64,000 nt of DNA, from the NCBI GenBank assembly GCA_026671195.1, contig JAPOHD010000065.1:1-64000 (forward strand). The letters run 5' to 3'. Of the stretch, positions 17,980 through 26,448 are shown one piece after another (within the stretch, counting starts at the first letter, position 1; every line of letters starts with the position of its first letter). Both the position numbers and the translations under genes were made by a program. This DNA is from Draconibacterium aestuarii (GTDB lineage Bacteria; Bacteroidota; Bacteroidia; Bacteroidales; Prolixibacteraceae). The notes under the pieces were generated by a model that saw only the letters and a list, made by a program, of their open reading frames with translations, did not search any database and was not told the origin of the DNA.

Positions 17980-17997
17980 TCCTACAAAAAGGATAAA
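17976..17997 (+). promoter_or_regulatory. Candidate GntR operator
   Basis: TTTGTCC (17976-17982) and GGATAAA (17991-17997) form an inverted repeat with one mismatch and an 8-base spacer. It overlaps the -7 box and the expected transcription start, the position where the operon's own GntR regulator would block transcription. Confidence 0.4.
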
Positions 17998-18018
17998 ACT
18001 AATTATGCCGATTTTTAA

Positions 18019-18717
18019 ATGAACTTATCTACAACAACTCTTGCCGATCAGGCTGAGGGAAAAATTATTGGATATATAAAGGAAAATCATCTGGTTCCGG
18101 GAGATTCGCTTCCTAACGAGATGCAGTTTACCGAAATGCTGGGAATTAGCAGGAATGTGGTTCGCGAAGCCATGAGCCGCCTGCGTATGTTGGGGCTTAT
18201 TCAGTCGCGTACAAAAAGAGGAATAATCGTAACAGAACCTCCTCTTTTAAATGGTTTTAAAAAGGTTCTTGATCCGAATCTGTTGAGTATAAAGACAATA
18301 AAAGAAATGATGGGAATGCGTATTGCCCTTGAAATCGGTATTGCCGAATTTCTTTTTCGAAATATCTCTGATAAGGATATTACAGAGCTTGAGAAAATTG
18401 TTTCGCGCCAGCAAGCTATTGGAATTAATAACCTGTCGGTGGAAGATGAAATGATCTTTCATACAAAAATATATGAGGTGGCAGGAAACGATTTTATTCT
18501 CCAGTTTAATAAAATAATGCATCCTGTATTTGAGTTCTCAAAGCGGAATTACGAAAGTTACTTCAAGCCGATAAATGAGAGACTAAATAAGGAAGGAGTA
18601 ATTATCGGGCATGAGGATCTTTTACTATACATTAAAAATAAGGATAAAGAAGGATACCAAAAAGCCATGCAAAAACATTTAAAACCTTATTGGGAATTCT
18701 TATATAATTACGATTAA
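18019..18717 (+). CDS. GntR family regulator, FadR subfamily
   Basis: 232 aa. The N-terminal winged helix-turn-helix (about 10-75) contains PNEMQFTEMLGISRNVVREA followed by the wing SRTKRGIIV. The C-terminal FCD all-helical ligand domain (about 90-225) has the Asp/His pattern HTKIYEVAGN and a later HEDLLLYI that bind metal in this subfamily. It is the first gene of the operon, 8 bp before the lyase gene, so it most likely controls the sialic-acid genes. The effector could be sialic acid or ManNAc; the sequence does not say. Confidence 0.87.
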   Translation: MNLSTTTLADQAEGKIIGYIKENHLVPGDSLPNEMQFTEMLGISRNVVREAMSRLRMLGLIQSRTKRGIIVTEPPLLNGFKKVLDPNLLSIKTIKEMMGMRIALEIGIAEFLFRNISDKDITELEKIVSRQQAIGINNLSVEDEMIFHTKIYEVAGNDFILQFNKIMHPVFEFSKRNYESYFKPINERLNKEGVIIGHEDLLLYIKNKDKEGYQKAMQKHLKPYWEFLYNYD

Positions 18718-18724
18718 AAAATTT

Positions 18725-19630
18725 ATGGAAATTAGAAAATTAGAAGGACTGATCGCTGCTCCGTTTACGCCAATGAAACAATACGGTTCAATTAATCCCG
18801 GAATTATTCCTGCATACGCAAATAAGCTTAAAACCGACAATGTAAAAGGTACTTTTGTATGTGGTACCACCGGCGAAGGTACGTTGATGACCAATGAAGA
18901 ACGTAAGGCTGTTGCTGAAAAATGGATCGGAGAACAAACCGATGATTTTAAGGTAATTGTTCACGTGGGTACAACTTCGGCGAAGCAATCGAAAGAATTG
19001 GCGGAACATGCTCAGAAGTCGGGCGCTTATGCTACAGGAACAATGGGACCGGTTTTTTTGAGGCCTTCAGGAATTGAAGAATTGATCGGTTTTTGTTCAG
19101 AGGTGGCTTCCGGGGCACCAGATCTCCCTTTCTATTATTACCATATTCCATCTGTTTCCGGAATAGATTTATCAATGTACGAATTTCTGCAAAAAGCGCC
19201 TTCACAGATTCCGAATCTGGCAGGGATTAAATTCACCCACAATAATTTTATGGAAATGCAGCAATGCCTTCAGTTAGAAGATGGGAAGTGGGATATTTTG
19301 CATGGTTACGACGAAATGCTTCTGGCAGGATTATCATTTGGCGCGAAAGGAGCAGTTGGTAGTACTTATAATTTTATGGCACCAATCTACCGTGAAATTA
19401 TTACAGATTTTGAAAATGGAGATATAGAAGCTGCCAGAAAGAAACAAAGCAAAACAGTGAAAATTATTGAAATACTGTTGAAGTATAACGGAGCTTTGGT
19501 AGCCGGTAAAGCTGTAATGAATCTGGTTGGGATTGACTGTGGAACGTGTCGTAATCCGCTGCGGAATCTGACTGACAGTGAAACGAGCAATTTAACCAAT
19601 GAACTCGTCGCTATGGGTTTTAAAATGTAA
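18725..19630 (+). CDS. nanA: N-acetylneuraminate lyase (DapA/NanA superfamily)
   Basis: 301 aa (beta/alpha)8 aldolase. Cleaves N-acetylneuraminate to ManNAc and pyruvate in the cytosol. Motifs: GTTGEG (48-53, pyruvate carboxylate binding), YYYHIPSVSG with Tyr 139, and the Schiff-base Lys 169 in AGIKFTHNN. The YYHIP and G(I/V)KFT signatures favour neuraminate lyase over dihydrodipicolinate synthase, and the downstream sialidase supports this. A specificity for a related nonulosonate such as KDN cannot be excluded. Confidence 0.88.
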   Translation: MEIRKLEGLIAAPFTPMKQYGSINPGIIPAYANKLKTDNVKGTFVCGTTGEGTLMTNEERKAVAEKWIGEQTDDFKVIVHVGTTSAKQSKELAEHAQKSGAYATGTMGPVFLRPSGIEELIGFCSEVASGAPDLPFYYYHIPSVSGIDLSMYEFLQKAPSQIPNLAGIKFTHNNFMEMQQCLQLEDGKWDILHGYDEMLLAGLSFGAKGAVGSTYNFMAPIYREIITDFENGDIEAARKKQSKTVKIIEILLKYNGALVAGKAVMNLVGIDCGTCRNPLRNLTDSETSNLTNELVAMGFKM

Positions 19631-19698
19631 ACAGTAATGATAAAACGATTCTCAACCTAATTAGATCAATTTTACAATGCACTAAAACTTATAATTAC

Positions 19699-20880
19699 AT
19701 GAAAAATATATCAGTTTTTATACTTGTTATTTTTACATTCCTAAACGTTCTGTTTTTTTATTCCTGCACTGAAAATAAGGTGGATATTCAAAAATCCGTT
19801 TTATGGGAACAGGGAACAGGGAAATACAACAACTATCGTATTCCATCTTTAATTGTAACACAGAAGGGTACATTGCTTGCCTTTTGTGAAGCCCGCGAAG
19901 GTGGCGATGCTGGTGATATTGATTTGTTGCTGAAACGCTCATTAGACAACGGTATAACCTGGAGCAATGAACAAATTGTTTGGGACGATGCACAAAACAC
20001 ATGTGGTAATCCTTGCCCGATGGTGGACGAGGAAACCGGTCGAATCTGGTTGTTTCTTACCTGGAATAAAGGCACAGATGGTGAAACTGCGATCATTAAT
20101 AAAACCTCCGAATTTCCGAGAATTCCTTATCTCTGCTATTCCGATGATGATGGAAAAACATGGTCAGAACCGGTGAGTATGGAAGAAACATGCCGCGATG
20201 CTTCGTGGGGATGGTATGCCACCGGCCCCGGAATTGGAATTCAAATTAAAAATGGTCCGCACAAAGGACGTATGGTTATTCCAGCCAACCATAGTTATGA
20301 TGATTCGAACGGAACAGTTCGCAACGGTCCTTTCGGTTATGGAGCGCATGTTTTATATTCCGACGACAGTGGAAAAACATGGCAAATGAGTGAGCCGATT
20401 AAACCGGGGTGCAACGAAAGCCAGGTAGTTGAACTTTCAGATGGGACACTGGTGATGAACATGCGGTCGTACAACGAACAATATTCGCGGGCAATAAGTT
20501 TCAGTAAAAATGGCGGAGAAACCTGGTCGGAGATTGAACACGATTACCAGCTGGTGGAATCCAAGTGCCAGGCCAGCATTTTAAATTTCGGTCCGGTAAA
20601 TGATAAAAAGGTGCATCTTTTTCTGAATCCTGCAGTTCCGAAAGGTAGAAACCACATGACTATAAAAGCCAGTTTTGATGACTGCCAGAGCTGGAGTAAC
20701 GACAAACTTGTTTATGAAGGACCTTCGGCCTATTCGTGTTTAACCAAATTGCCCAACGGAAAAGTGGGAATGTTTTTTGAAGCCGGTGTTGAAAAGGCCT
20801 ATGAAAAAATGATTTTCGTGTCGTTTAAGCCAGATGAAATCTTTCGCCCCGGAGAAGTTCTTCAGAAAGCAGAATTATAA
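19699..20880 (+). CDS. nanH: Sialidase (GH33), lipoprotein
   Basis: 393 aa exo-sialidase. The signal peptide ends in FFYSC (Cys 23), so it is lipid-anchored outside the cytoplasm. It is a six-bladed propeller with YRIP (46-49, first Arg of the triad), later triad candidates Arg 256 and Arg 317, acid/base Asp 70 or 73 in REGGDAGDID, Glu 240 and nucleophile Tyr 345. Five Asp boxes are visible: SLDNGITW, SDDDGKTW, SDDSGKTW, SKNGGETW and a degenerate SFDDCQSW. It releases terminal sialic acids for the symporter and lyase encoded next to it. No extra lectin domain. Confidence 0.92.
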   Translation: MKNISVFILVIFTFLNVLFFYSCTENKVDIQKSVLWEQGTGKYNNYRIPSLIVTQKGTLLAFCEAREGGDAGDIDLLLKRSLDNGITWSNEQIVWDDAQNTCGNPCPMVDEETGRIWLFLTWNKGTDGETAIINKTSEFPRIPYLCYSDDDGKTWSEPVSMEETCRDASWGWYATGPGIGIQIKNGPHKGRMVIPANHSYDDSNGTVRNGPFGYGAHVLYSDDSGKTWQMSEPIKPGCNESQVVELSDGTLVMNMRSYNEQYSRAISFSKNGGETWSEIEHDYQLVESKCQASILNFGPVNDKKVHLFLNPAVPKGRNHMTIKASFDDCQSWSNDKLVYEGPSAYSCLTKLPNGKVGMFFEAGVEKAYEKMIFVSFKPDEIFRPGEVLQKAEL

Positions 20881-20982
20881 AAGTTGATATAAAAGAAACC
20901 TTGAAATAAAATTTGTCTTCATTTTGCGCTCAACTGTGAATGGTGAGCCCAAAGGTTACACCGTTGTATTTGATTAAGATTT

Positions 20983-23613
20983 ATGAGACTAAATATTTTT
21001 ACACTCATTTTTGTATTTCAGTTGATTGTGTCAGGTGTTTATGGCAACAACGAGTATCTCAAATTTTCGTCACTACCGGAATTAATACCAAATTCAGGTC
21101 AATCTATTCAACCCGGATTGGCCGGGCCTTACACGGGGGTGGATAACGGTGTATTAATTGTGGCAGGTGGTGCTAATTTTCCCGACAAACTGCCCTGGGA
21201 AGGCGGGGCCAAAAAGTATTACGATGAAATCTTCATATTAGACAGAAGCGGAGAAGAAGAGTATATCTGGAAAAGAATGGAGGAAAAATTACCATTTGCT
21301 TCCGGTTATGGAGGAGCTGTTTCAACGCCTCATGGTTTGCTCTGTTTTGGCGGCAATACTTCAAACGAATGCGTTTCGGAAAGTTGGTTTATTCGCTTTC
21401 TGCCGGGAAAAGGGAATGTTGAGATTAAACCTGGGCCGAAATTACCTGCATCGTTAACCAATTTCGCATTTGCAAAAGTGAAGAATACTCTATTTGTTGC
21501 CGGAGGATTATTATCGTTAAATGCGTCGGCTCAAAATGTTTTTTTATCGCTTGATCTGTCTGATTCCAATCCCGAAAACTGGAAATGGGAAACACTTTCA
21601 GGGTGGAATGGAGAAGCAAGGGCTTTTGCTGTGACTGCCGCACAAAGTAATGGAGTGGCTGATTGTTTTTATCTTTTTTCGGGAAGAAATATAAAAAGTA
21701 ATGGCGAAGTTGATATTCTTTACGACGCTCATGTTTATGATCCGTCTCTACAAAAGTGGGAAGTTATATCTGATGGGAATAATCAAAAATTTCCGGTAAT
21801 GGCAGGGACAGCTTTCTCGATTGGAGCCAGTACCATTGTTTTTGCTTCAGGGGCCGATGGTGAATTGATGAAAAAACAAATGCGGATTGAAAAACGAATA
21901 TCTCAGCTGCAGGAGAATAAGGATACGGATGAACTGAAAACATACCAAAACCAGTTGTTGAATCATTTACAAAATCATCCCGGTTTTGGAAAAAAAATAA
22001 CTGGTTTTAATACCTTAACCAACAAAACCACCGAGATTGCACATCTTCCCGGTACAGGCCAGGTAACAACAGCTGCAGTTTTGTGGAATAACGAGTTTAT
22101 AATTCCAACGGGAGAGATCCGTCCCGGAGTTCGTACACCGAATATTCTAAAAATCTCGATTCAAAAAGATACCAGACATTTGAATTGGCTCGATGTAGTG
22201 GTTATCGCACTTTATTTTCTGGTGCTTTCGTGGATGGGGTATTTCTTTTCGAAACGACAAAAAAACACCAACGATTACTTTAAAGGAGGTGGCCGGATTC
22301 CATGGTGGGCTGCCGGATTAAGCATTTTTGGTACTGCCTTGAGTGCGATTACATTTATGGCAATCCCGGCAAAAACTTTTACCACCGACTGGTCTTATTT
22401 TATGCTTAACATGACCATCTTTTTGGTTGCTCCCATTATTATCCTCCTTTTTATTCCTTTTTACCGAAAACTAAATGTAACTACGGCTTATGAATACCTG
22501 GAGAACCGTTTTAATTTAACGATCCGACTTATTGCAAGCCTGTCGTTTATTATTTACCAGGTTGGCCGCATGGGAGTAGTACTTTTCCTTCCGTCAATTG
22601 CGTTGAATGTGGTTACCGGTATCGATATTTTTGTGTGCATTGCTTTAATGGGAATTGTTAGCTTGGTTTATACCATGTTGGGAGGAATCGAAGCGGTGAT
22701 TTGGACTGATGTAATGCAGGTTATTGTTTTGCTTGGTGGTGCCATTTTATCGCTTGTGCTTATTATTTTTAAAATTGACGGTGGCTTTCAGTCGATTGTT
22801 GAAACTGCAGCCGAAAACCACAAGTTTAATGTATTTGATTTAACACTATCATTAAAACAACCCACTGTTTGGGTGATGTTACTGGGGGGAATTTTTGCCA
22901 ATATTACAACCTACGGAACCGATCAAACTATGGTGCAGCGTTATTTAACCACAAAAACACAGAAAGAAGCCAATCAAAGTGTATGGACAAATGCGATTTT
23001 AACCATTCCTGCAACACTCATTTTCTTTTTTGTGGGTACTGCGCTGTTTGCATTTTACCAGTCATTTCCGGGTGAGTTAAATCCTACCTTTCAAAACAAC
23101 GACGCTATTTTTCCGTGGTATGTTGCTTCGCAACTTCCGGCCGGAATTTCAGGATTACTGATAGCAGGTATTTTTGCCGCTGCCATGAGCAGTTTAAGCA
23201 GTAGCATGAACTCCGCTGCCACGACTTATTCTACTGATATTCATTTTAGGTTTGGCTGGAGTAAAACAACAAATCAGTTAAAACTGGCAAGGATTGCGAC
23301 ATTGGTTGTGGGTATTTCGGGAACCTTATTTGCATTTATGATGGCAACCATGAATATCCAGTCGTTGTGGGACGAATTCCAGAAAGTTTTAGGACTGGTG
23401 ATTGGAAGTTTGGGAGGTGTATTTCTGCTTGGATTACTTTCAAAAAAAGCCAATTCGAAAGGAGCTTTAACGGGAATGATAATCAGCTTTGGAGTGCAAA
23501 TACTTGTGGCCGGTTATCAACCGGTTCATTTAATTGTGTATTCAGCAACAGGAGTGATTTCATGTTTTATTGCAGGTTGGGGTGCCAGTTGGTTGTTTCG
23601 CGGTAAGAAATAA
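20983..23613 (+). CDS. Kelch-propeller sialic-acid mutarotase fused to SSS sodium symporter
   Basis: 876 aa two-domain protein. After a signal-like N-terminus, residues about 30-400 form a kelch-type propeller like NanM/YjhT (repeated VxGG motifs such as GVLIVAGGANFPDKLPWEGG and TLFVAGG), which interconverts alpha and beta anomers of N-acetylneuraminate. From about residue 401 it becomes a sodium:solute symporter with some 12-13 helices (WLDVVVIALYFLVLSWMGYFFSKRQ, then NDYFKGGGRIPWWAAGLSIFGTALSAIT). The propeller should face the periplasm, so anomerisation and uptake occur in one polypeptide. It closes the operon, convergent with the lacI-type gene 10 bp away. Confidence 0.88.
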   Translation: MRLNIFTLIFVFQLIVSGVYGNNEYLKFSSLPELIPNSGQSIQPGLAGPYTGVDNGVLIVAGGANFPDKLPWEGGAKKYYDEIFILDRSGEEEYIWKRMEEKLPFASGYGGAVSTPHGLLCFGGNTSNECVSESWFIRFLPGKGNVEIKPGPKLPASLTNFAFAKVKNTLFVAGGLLSLNASAQNVFLSLDLSDSNPENWKWETLSGWNGEARAFAVTAAQSNGVADCFYLFSGRNIKSNGEVDILYDAHVYDPSLQKWEVISDGNNQKFPVMAGTAFSIGASTIVFASGADGELMKKQMRIEKRISQLQENKDTDELKTYQNQLLNHLQNHPGFGKKITGFNTLTNKTTEIAHLPGTGQVTTAAVLWNNEFIIPTGEIRPGVRTPNILKISIQKDTRHLNWLDVVVIALYFLVLSWMGYFFSKRQKNTNDYFKGGGRIPWWAAGLSIFGTALSAITFMAIPAKTFTTDWSYFMLNMTIFLVAPIIILLFIPFYRKLNVTTAYEYLENRFNLTIRLIASLSFIIYQVGRMGVVLFLPSIALNVVTGIDIFVCIALMGIVSLVYTMLGGIEAVIWTDVMQVIVLLGGAILSLVLIIFKIDGGFQSIVETAAENHKFNVFDLTLSLKQPTVWVMLLGGIFANITTYGTDQTMVQRYLTTKTQKEANQSVWTNAILTIPATLIFFFVGTALFAFYQSFPGELNPTFQNNDAIFPWYVASQLPAGISGLLIAGIFAAAMSSLSSSMNSAATTYSTDIHFRFGWSKTTNQLKLARIATLVVGISGTLFAFMMATMNIQSLWDEFQKVLGLVIGSLGGVFLLGLLSKKANSKGALTGMIISFGVQILVAGYQPVHLIVYSATGVISCFIAGWGASWLFRGKK

Positions 23614-23623
23614 TTGAACGGAA

Positions 23624-24649
23624 TTAAACCACTGATGATTTTCGTATAATGAGCTCGGTGGGCATTGTAATTGTTTCGAATTTCGCAGTCTTTTCCTTTT
23701 TTAGTATTTGGCTGATGATAAGCTCAGCTGCTTTTTTACCAATTTCGAATCCCGGTTGTTTAATGGTGCTTATTGCAGGGGTAACCACTTCAGAAAATGG
23801 TTCGTTACTAAATCCAACAATGGCTATGTCTTGTGGTACTCTGTAGCCATTTTCCTGCAAATATAAAATTGCACTTAAAGCCGTAGTGTCGTTGGCACAA
23901 AATATAGCGTCGGGTTTTGAGGGAGCTTTCATTAACTTTCTGATTGCTTTTACGCCATCTTCCCGGGTAAGGCTGTTATTAACCACGCCTGAGTTGTCGA
24001 AATCCAAACCTGCATCTTTTAGAGCTTTGCAATATCCATCCTGGCGGTTCTTATAAATGCTAAGGTTGAGTGGTCCACCGATCATGGCAACGTGTTTTCT
24101 TCCCTGGTCGATCAAATGTTGGGTTGCCCGGTACGCCGCTCCAAAATCATCAACTACAATTTTATGCGCTTCAATTTCATCCACAATCCGGTCGAAAAAT
24201 ACAAGTGGAATATTTCTATCGGAGAATAATTTTAAATGATCGTACGTCTGGGTTTCCATCGCAATCGAAAGAATTAATCCGTCAACGCGGTTGGCAAATA
24301 GTGTATGTGCAATTTTATCTTCCTTTTCAAACTTATCATTCGATTGAGAAATCGTAACAGTAAAACCTTGCTGGTAGGCTACATGTTCAATTCCGCTGAT
24401 AACCGACGAAAAAAAGTGACGATTGATTAATGGCACTATAACTCCAATGGTGTTGGTTCGTTTGGTCCGGAAATTGGCCGCCATAACATTGGGCCGGTAT
24501 CCCATTTCTTCTGCGGTTTGTTTTATTTTTTTTCGGGTGGCTTCGCGAATAAGGGGATTGTCATTTAATGCCCGCGAAACAGTTGAAGCAGAAATATTAA
24601 GTGCTTTGGCAATATCATGAATTGTGGTCTCCGGCTTCTGTGTCATCAT
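23624..24649 (-). CDS. LacI family transcriptional regulator
   Basis: 341 aa. N-terminal LacI helix-turn-helix (about 8-60: TIHDIAKALNISASTVSRALNDNPLI, then the hinge GYRPNVMAANFRTKRT), followed by a periplasmic-binding-protein-like effector domain (TIGVIVPLINRHFFSSVISGIE to the C-terminus). It is divergent from kduI-kduD, with a perfect palindromic operator between them, so it is probably the local repressor of the uronate genes and of itself. The effector is unknown; an intermediate of ketodeoxyuronate metabolism is plausible. Confidence 0.9.
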   Translation of the reverse strand: MMTQKPETTIHDIAKALNISASTVSRALNDNPLIREATRKKIKQTAEEMGYRPNVMAANFRTKRTNTIGVIVPLINRHFFSSVISGIEHVAYQQGFTVTISQSNDKFEKEDKIAHTLFANRVDGLILSIAMETQTYDHLKLFSDRNIPLVFFDRIVDEIEAHKIVVDDFGAAYRATQHLIDQGRKHVAMIGGPLNLSIYKNRQDGYCKALKDAGLDFDNSGVVNNSLTREDGVKAIRKLMKAPSKPDAIFCANDTTALSAILYLQENGYRVPQDIAIVGFSNEPFSEVVTPAISTIKQPGFEIGKKAAELIISQILKKEKTAKFETITMPTELIIRKSSVV

Positions 24650-24687
24650 CTCTAATTTGATGGCAAAGTTAAGAATATTTTTTAATC

Positions 24688-24705
24688 AATGCAATCGATT
24701 GCATT
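24688..24705. promoter_or_regulatory. LacI-type operator (perfect 18-bp palindrome)
   Basis: AATGCAATCGATTGCATT reads identically on both strands, with the central CG typical of LacI-family operators. It lies 39 bp upstream of the divergent lacI-type start and 60 bp before kduI, and overlaps the -33 zone of the kduI promoter. Confidence 0.85.
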
Positions 24706-24728
24706 TTTAATAATTCTTCTTACTTTTG
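24699..24728 (+). promoter_or_regulatory. Predicted kduI promoter
   Basis: TACTTTTG (24721-24728) is an exact match to the -7 consensus TAnnTTTG. The corresponding -33 position (24699-24702, TTGC) lies within the right half of the operator palindrome, with an 18-bp spacer. Repressor binding would occlude it. Confidence 0.6.
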
Positions 24729-24765
24729 CTAAAAATAAACTACATAAACATTAAAATATACGATT

Positions 24766-25608
24766 ATGGCTACAATTTACGAGGAGAGGTATGCATACCA
24801 TCCTGAAGATTTTAAATCATACGGAACAGAAAAAATAAGAAAGGAATTTTTAGTTGAAAAACTGATGGAAGAAGGCAATGTACGCCTAGTATATTCTTCG
24901 ATTGAACGTTACATTGTTGGAGGTGCCGTTCCAACCGACGTGGCTTTGCTGCTGGAAACCATCGACCCGTTAAAAGCTGAGTATTTCTGCCAGCGTCGCG
25001 AAGTTGGTGTAATCAATGTGGCAGGGCCGGGGTCAATATCTGTTGACGGAACAGAATTCAAAATGAATTATAAGGACGCCATTTATATAGGAAAAGGAAG
25101 CAAAGAAGTTCTGCTTAAATCGGACGATGCTAAAAATCCGGCCCATTTTTATATTAACTCGGCACCTGCACATAAAGAATATCCTACCAAACATGTAACA
25201 ATGGGCGATGCCAATGTATTACATATGGGGGCATTGGAAACCTCGAACGAAAGAAACATCAACCAGTTGCTGATTAATGGTGTGGTAGAAACCTGTCAGT
25301 TGCAAATGGGAATGACCGAACTGAAAACAGGAAGCGTTTGGAATACTATGCCTCCGCATCAGCACAGCCGCCGTAACGAGGTGTATTTTTATTTCGATGT
25401 GCCGGAAGGACAGGCGGTTTGTCACTTTATGGGGCAACCACAGGAAACCCGTCATATCTGGATGAAAAACGAACAGGCAGTGATTTCACCAGAATGGTCG
25501 ATCCACTCTGCTGCAGGTACTTCAAACTATATTTTTATTTGGGGAATGGCAGGTGAAAACCTCGATTATACCGATATGGATGTGATTCAACCACAGGAAT
25601 TGAGATAG
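24766..25608 (+). CDS. kduI: 5-dehydro-4-deoxy-D-glucuronate isomerase
   Basis: 280 aa cupin-fold cytosolic isomerase. Converts 5-keto-4-deoxyuronate, formed from unsaturated uronides after polysaccharide lyase action, to 2,5-diketo-3-deoxygluconate. The zinc site is visible: His 198, His 200 and Glu 205 in [16 protein letters not shown], plus His 247 in [11 protein letters not shown]. Length and motifs match KduI. It is the first gene of the operon controlled by the divergent LacI-type regulator. Confidence 0.95.
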   Translation: MATIYEERYAYHPEDFKSYGTEKIRKEFLVEKLMEEGNVRLVYSSIERYIVGGAVPTDVALLLETIDPLKAEYFCQRREVGVINVAGPGSISVDGTEFKMNYKDAIYIGKGSKEVLLKSDDAKNPAHFYINSAPAHKEYPTKHVTMGDANVLHMGALETSNERNINQLLINGVVETCQLQMGMTELKTGSVWNTMPPHQHSRRNEVYFYFDVPEGQAVCHFMGQPQETRHIWMKNEQAVISPEWSIHSAAGTSNYIFIWGMAGENLDYTDMDVIQPQELR

Positions 25609-25643
25609 AAAAACCAATAAATAAATCAAGAAATTACAGCAAA

Positions 25644-26447
25644 ATGATACAGGAATTATTCGATTTAAAAGGAAAAATTGCACTTATTACAGGTGGAACC
25701 CATGGAATAGGAATGGCTATAGGAAAAGTATTGGGCCAGGCCGGGGCTAAAATTTGTGTAAACGATATTTCAGAAGAAAAACTGGAAGAATGTAAAGCAG
25801 AATACGCAAAAGTTGGGATTGATGTGTATGCTATAAAATTTAATGTAACCGATGAGGCCGATGTTGACCGCGGAATTTCAAAGATTGAAGAGGAAGTGGG
25901 GACTATTGATATTTTGGTGAATAATGCTGGAATTATTAAACGAATTCCAATTCTCGATATGGCGGTTTCAGATTTCAAACAGGTGATCGATGTGGATTTA
26001 GTAGCACCACTGATTATTGCAAAACGTGTTGCTCCAAAAATGATTGAGAAACGTTCTGGTAAAATTATAAATATGTGCTCTATGATGAGTGTTTACGGAC
26101 GTAATTCGGTTTCTGCATACGCATCGGCAAAAGGCGGGTTAAAATTGTTAACAGCCAACATGACCTGCGAATGGGCTAAGTACAACCTACAGATTAACGG
26201 AATTGGACCGGGTTATATTGCTACATCGCAAACTGCGGAAATTCGTGAGGGCAACCATCCGTTTAACGATTTGGTGATGACACGCACTCCTGCAAACCGT
26301 TGGGGAGAACCCGAAGATATCGGAAACGCTGCTTTGTTTCTTGCATCAAAAGCAAGTGATTTTGTTAACGGCCATGTTCTTTATGTTGATGGTGGTATCC
26401 TTGCCAACTTTGGTTATGTAAAAGGCGAAAACGACATTCCTGTATAA
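25644..26447 (+). CDS. kduD: 2-dehydro-3-deoxy-D-gluconate 5-dehydrogenase (SDR)
   Basis: 267 aa short-chain dehydrogenase. Reduces 2,5-diketo-3-deoxygluconate to 2-keto-3-deoxygluconate with NAD(P)H, following KduI. Motifs: cofactor-binding TGGTHGIG (16-23), NNAG (93-96) and the catalytic Ser 146, Tyr 159 and Lys 163 (YASAK). It lies 35 bp after kduI and 1 bp before the DUF4861 gene. A KDG kinase and aldolase, needed to finish the pathway, are not in this window. Confidence 0.93.
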   Translation: MIQELFDLKGKIALITGGTHGIGMAIGKVLGQAGAKICVNDISEEKLEECKAEYAKVGIDVYAIKFNVTDEADVDRGISKIEEEVGTIDILVNNAGIIKRIPILDMAVSDFKQVIDVDLVAPLIIAKRVAPKMIEKRSGKIINMCSMMSVYGRNSVSAYASAKGGLKLLTANMTCEWAKYNLQINGIGPGYIATSQTAEIREGNHPFNDLVMTRTPANRWGEPEDIGNAALFLASKASDFVNGHVLYVDGGILANFGYVKGENDIPV

Positions 26448-26448
26448 T

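Larger units (their letters stand above)
17192..18018. other. Long AT-rich intergenic region before the sialic-acid operon
   Basis: About 830 bp with no open frame worth calling and a strong AT bias. It separates two plus-strand operons. The recognisable content is at the 3' end: the predicted promoter and operator of the GntR gene (17948-17997). The middle (17340-17900) shows no repeat or structure that I could support. Confidence 0.6.
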
